64,000 bases of DNA from Nostoc sp. KVJ20. GTDB taxonomy: Bacteria; Cyanobacteriota; Cyanobacteriia; Cyanobacteriales; Nostocaceae. How positions within the stretch are numbered: position 1 is the stretch's first letter; every line of letters begins with the position of its first letter. The notes beneath the pieces are model-generated. The model did no database searches. It saw only the letters and a list, made by a program, of their open reading frames with translations, and had not been told where the DNA came from. The stretch spans positions 29,821 to 93,820 of the forward strand of contig NZ_KV757553.1 of the NCBI RefSeq assembly GCF_001712795.1, read 5' to 3'. This document shows positions 61,971-64,000 of the stretch, piece after piece. The position numbers were made by a program, and so were the translations under genes.

Positions 61971-64000
61971 TTTTTGAATGATAAATTGACATCAAGCTCA
62001 CCATCGTGACCAGTGATAAAGCTGACGGTACAAACGGTACCCAAGCACCCGCAATTAACAGACCAAAGCAAACTACATACAAAACGCTAGAGGTAACACC
62101 GACTGCCAAGACCAACCAGGGTAACGAAAGCTTGTGCCAAGCCAGGACTCCCCCCACCACAGACCAGCCCAAAATCCAGACTATCTCAATCCACAGTGAC
62201 CAAGCCCGCAGCAACGGCCGCCCATCCTGGACTGCACTGAGAATCTGACTGATCATGTGAGCCTGTACCAACACTCCTGGCATTTGATCATCTAAGGGAG
62301 CGCCATAGGGTGTGGGCCAGGTGTCTGGAGAATCCCCCTTTGCCACGACACCAATTAGAACAATCCGGTCTTTGATCGCGCTGGCGTTAACCGAATTAGA
62401 TAAAAATTGCGTTAGCTTCACCTGTTGGGCTATCTGTTTTGGAGAACGGTAGTTGAGTAAGATTTGACCGCCATTAGCATCTATATTTTGATAGCCACCA
62501 GTTCGAGACTTTAGATTCGGAAAAATAGTTTTACCCAACTGCAAATTCCCTTTAGGGGTGAACTTTGGTTGAATTCCGTCAGGGCGCAGATAGAGGGATG
62601 CTAGTTGTAAACTGAAGGAATAGGGAGCAGAACACAACGATGTCGCTTCCTGATTCATGAACAGCAGATGCCGACGGATCACTCCATCGCGATCGTGAAT
62701 AAAGTCACTGAATCCCAAGTTTCCTGGAGGGATTTCTGGTGGCGGCTTAATACCTTTAATATTTCCTGTGCTATCACTCCCCTTACATACGCCAACCAAG
62801 TTCGGAGTTTTTTGGAGACGAGTAATTAAATCTGGGTCTTTCGCCTTAAAATCACGGTAGATATCCAAGCCGATCGCACGGGGTTGGTATTGATTCAGTT
62901 TTGCTAAAAGTTTATTGAGAGATTTTTCGGAAATGGAAGCTCCGATCAAATACTCGCCATTTTGTCTTTGAGTCGCCAAATCATCATCGTCAATTGTGAT
63001 TATTAGCAGTCGCGGATCAAGTCCTTCCGCAGGGCGCGATCGCATCATCAGGTCAAAGGCTTGAATCTCTTGATTTTCCAGCAATCCCAGCAATCTCACC
63101 CCACAAACCAAGGCTGTAATCGCCAAGCTAGATAACAAACTTGTCTGAAATCTGCGTCTGCTAGACAAAGCTAAATTTGGTATATCTTCAGTTTTGGTAG
63201 ACCTTAATTCATCCCAAGTGGGTGGTATCTGCGCTGGATTTTGGCAAATCACTGGTAGCCAAGTTGCACAGGGAAATCGATCCTCAAGTCCTTGCAAACG
63301 TTCCCGCGCTTGGCGTACCGCTTGATATAAAGACTCTCCACCAGAAAAGCCTTCGAGAAAATACTTTAAAAACTCCTTAGCAACTTGGTCTGGGACGGGT
63401 TCGCGCATGACGATTATCTGAGGAATTTGCAAATCAGCCAATTCTCGCGCCAATCCCAATCCATCACAGGAGTTAAATATAGCTAATTGCAAGCCGTTTT
63501 CAATAGCTTTTTTGAGAGCGTACTTTAACTCGCCAATGGTAAGACTATCAGTTTTATTCAGGTAAATTCGTCCGCTTTCTCCATTCCTGTGACTAGAACT
63601 GTGCCCAGCAAAAAAAAGAATATCCCAGTTTTTTCCCCAGAGATGGTCAGTCAATTCTTTACGCTGTGGTTCTACCAGAAAGGTAACCTCTGCGTTAGGA
63701 CATTGTTGCAGTAAAGCTTGATCGGCTTGGGTGTCAATCCCCTGACTATTGCCCACAATTGCCAAAATGTTGACTAATTGGTTTAAAGTGCGTGGCTTGT
63801 GAATGCGATCGTAGGATGGTGAAGAAAGGGCAATTTCAGCCTTGGGATAGCGTTCTAACAAGTCCCACAGATGCCAGGGTAATAGCTGCAATTGGCTATT
63901 TTCTGTTTGCAAAATCACCCGCACTTCATCCGTGGACGACAATCTTTCTAACCACTTTTCCCTTAAAGGGCGAAACTCTTCTGCTCGCAGCCAGATATTA
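61942..64000 (-). CDS. CHAT-CHASE2 sensor-protease protein, N-terminus beyond the window
   Basis: The frame remains open to the right edge: upstream of the TTG at 63942, FRPLREKWLERLSSTDEVRV reads on without a stop. The gene therefore begins outside the window. The N-terminal part is a CHAT (caspase-like) protease domain with His in ILFFAGHSSSH and Cys in LAIFNSCDGLG, the catalytic pair. A membrane helix precedes a CHASE2 sensor domain (QEIQAFDLMMRSRPAEGLDP, LLIITIDDDDLATQRQNGEY, GVLVQAHMISQILSAV). Three membrane helices end the protein. CHASE2 lies outside the cell membrane, so an external signal could control the cytosolic protease. Known in cyanobacteria, substrate unknown. Confidence 0.9.
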   Translation of the reverse strand, partial: NIWLRAEEFRPLREKWLERLSSTDEVRVILQTENSQLQLLPWHLWDLLERYPKAEIALSSPSYDRIHKPRTLNQLVNILAIVGNSQGIDTQADQALLQQCPNAEVTFLVEPQRKELTDHLWGKNWDILFFAGHSSSHRNGESGRIYLNKTDSLTIGELKYALKKAIENGLQLAIFNSCDGLGLARELADLQIPQIIVMREPVPDQVAKEFLKYFLEGFSGGESLYQAVRQARERLQGLEDRFPCATWLPVICQNPAQIPPTWDELRSTKTEDIPNLALSSRRRFQTSLLSSLAITALVCGVRLLGLLENQEIQAFDLMMRSRPAEGLDPRLLIITIDDDDLATQRQNGEYLIGASISEKSLNKLLAKLNQYQPRAIGLDIYRDFKAKDPDLITRLQKTPNLVGVCKGSDSTGNIKGIKPPPEIPPGNLGFSDFIHDRDGVIRRHLLFMNQEATSLCSAPYSFSLQLASLYLRPDGIQPKFTPKGNLQLGKTIFPNLKSRTGGYQNIDANGGQILLNYRSPKQIAQQVKLTQFLSNSVNASAIKDRIVLIGVVAKGDSPDTWPTPYGAPLDDQMPGVLVQAHMISQILSAVQDGRPLLRAWSLWIEIVWILGWSVVGGVLAWHKLSLPWLVLAVGVTSSVLYVVCFGLLIAGAWVPFVPSALSLVTMVSLMSIYHSKTEVPVGSGE

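Noticed and set aside
1..64000. tRNA, rRNA or tmRNA genes
   Set aside because: A reading for T-arm-like sequences and rRNA motifs gave none that folded; a covariance search was not possible, so a missed tRNA cannot be excluded.

Overview
The window is chromosomal DNA of a filamentous, probably heterocyst-forming cyanobacterium of the Nostoc/Anabaena group. The evidence is gene content and repeats: petB-petD divergent from ctpA, a beta-carboxysome shell protein (CcmK), a giant Ser/Thr-kinase/histidine-kinase fusion, CHAT-CHASE2 and DUF928 genes, frequent HIP1 octamers (GCGATCGC), and many heptanucleotide tandem repeats (STRR type). The species cannot be named from the window alone.

Layout. 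1-9948: the end of a ROK-family gene, a MazEF-like toxin-antitoxin pair, proB, a YqeG-type HAD phosphatase, a broken PD-(D/E)XK gene, DUF3727-ruvX-GNAT, and two membrane or envelope genes including an RDD/pentapeptide protein. 10131-15217: small membrane and secreted proteins, a GT4 glycosyltransferase next to a GDP-mannose dehydratase-like gene, and an anti-sigma-type ATPase. 15648-18684: cytochrome b6f genes petD and petB, and ctpA (D1 processing protease). 18823-28043: a 2108-residue multi-kinase, a decayed hybrid-kinase tail, a beta-lactamase-fold protein without its metal motif, and a site-2-type protease. 28241-32036: a TPR, J-like and GrpE cluster. 32506-35233: a UbiH-like monooxygenase and an amidase.

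The stretch 33.8-45.6 kb is the most rearranged. It holds a miniature element with a 9-bp target duplication, a 21-bp tandem array open on both strands, an antitoxin with a truncated MazF-like toxin, and a two-gene unit (unknown gene plus DUF488) split by an IS630-type element. After metH and a Zur-box CobW gene come a GC-rich NTF2-like gene flanked by integron-like sites, and a transposase fragment. From 45.8 kb the window returns to core genes: htpG, rpmB, and the ffh-rpsP-KH-phoH group. These are followed by a ChuX/HutX-like gene, a solitary ccmK, an ABC exporter, an M3 oligopeptidase, DUF928, and a CHAT-CHASE2 gene that runs off the right edge.

The most unusual signals are repeats acting on genes. 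Two unrelated miniature elements of about 205 bp each sit in the centre of a palindromic repeat with a 9-bp duplication. Three genes (proB, grpE, the ChuX/HutX-like gene) take their ATG from a TGACAAA-type heptamer array. One heptamer array lies in frame inside the giant kinase. Two genes are interrupted so cleanly that the ancestral reading frame can be rebuilt by eye. No tRNA, rRNA or CRISPR array was recognised.
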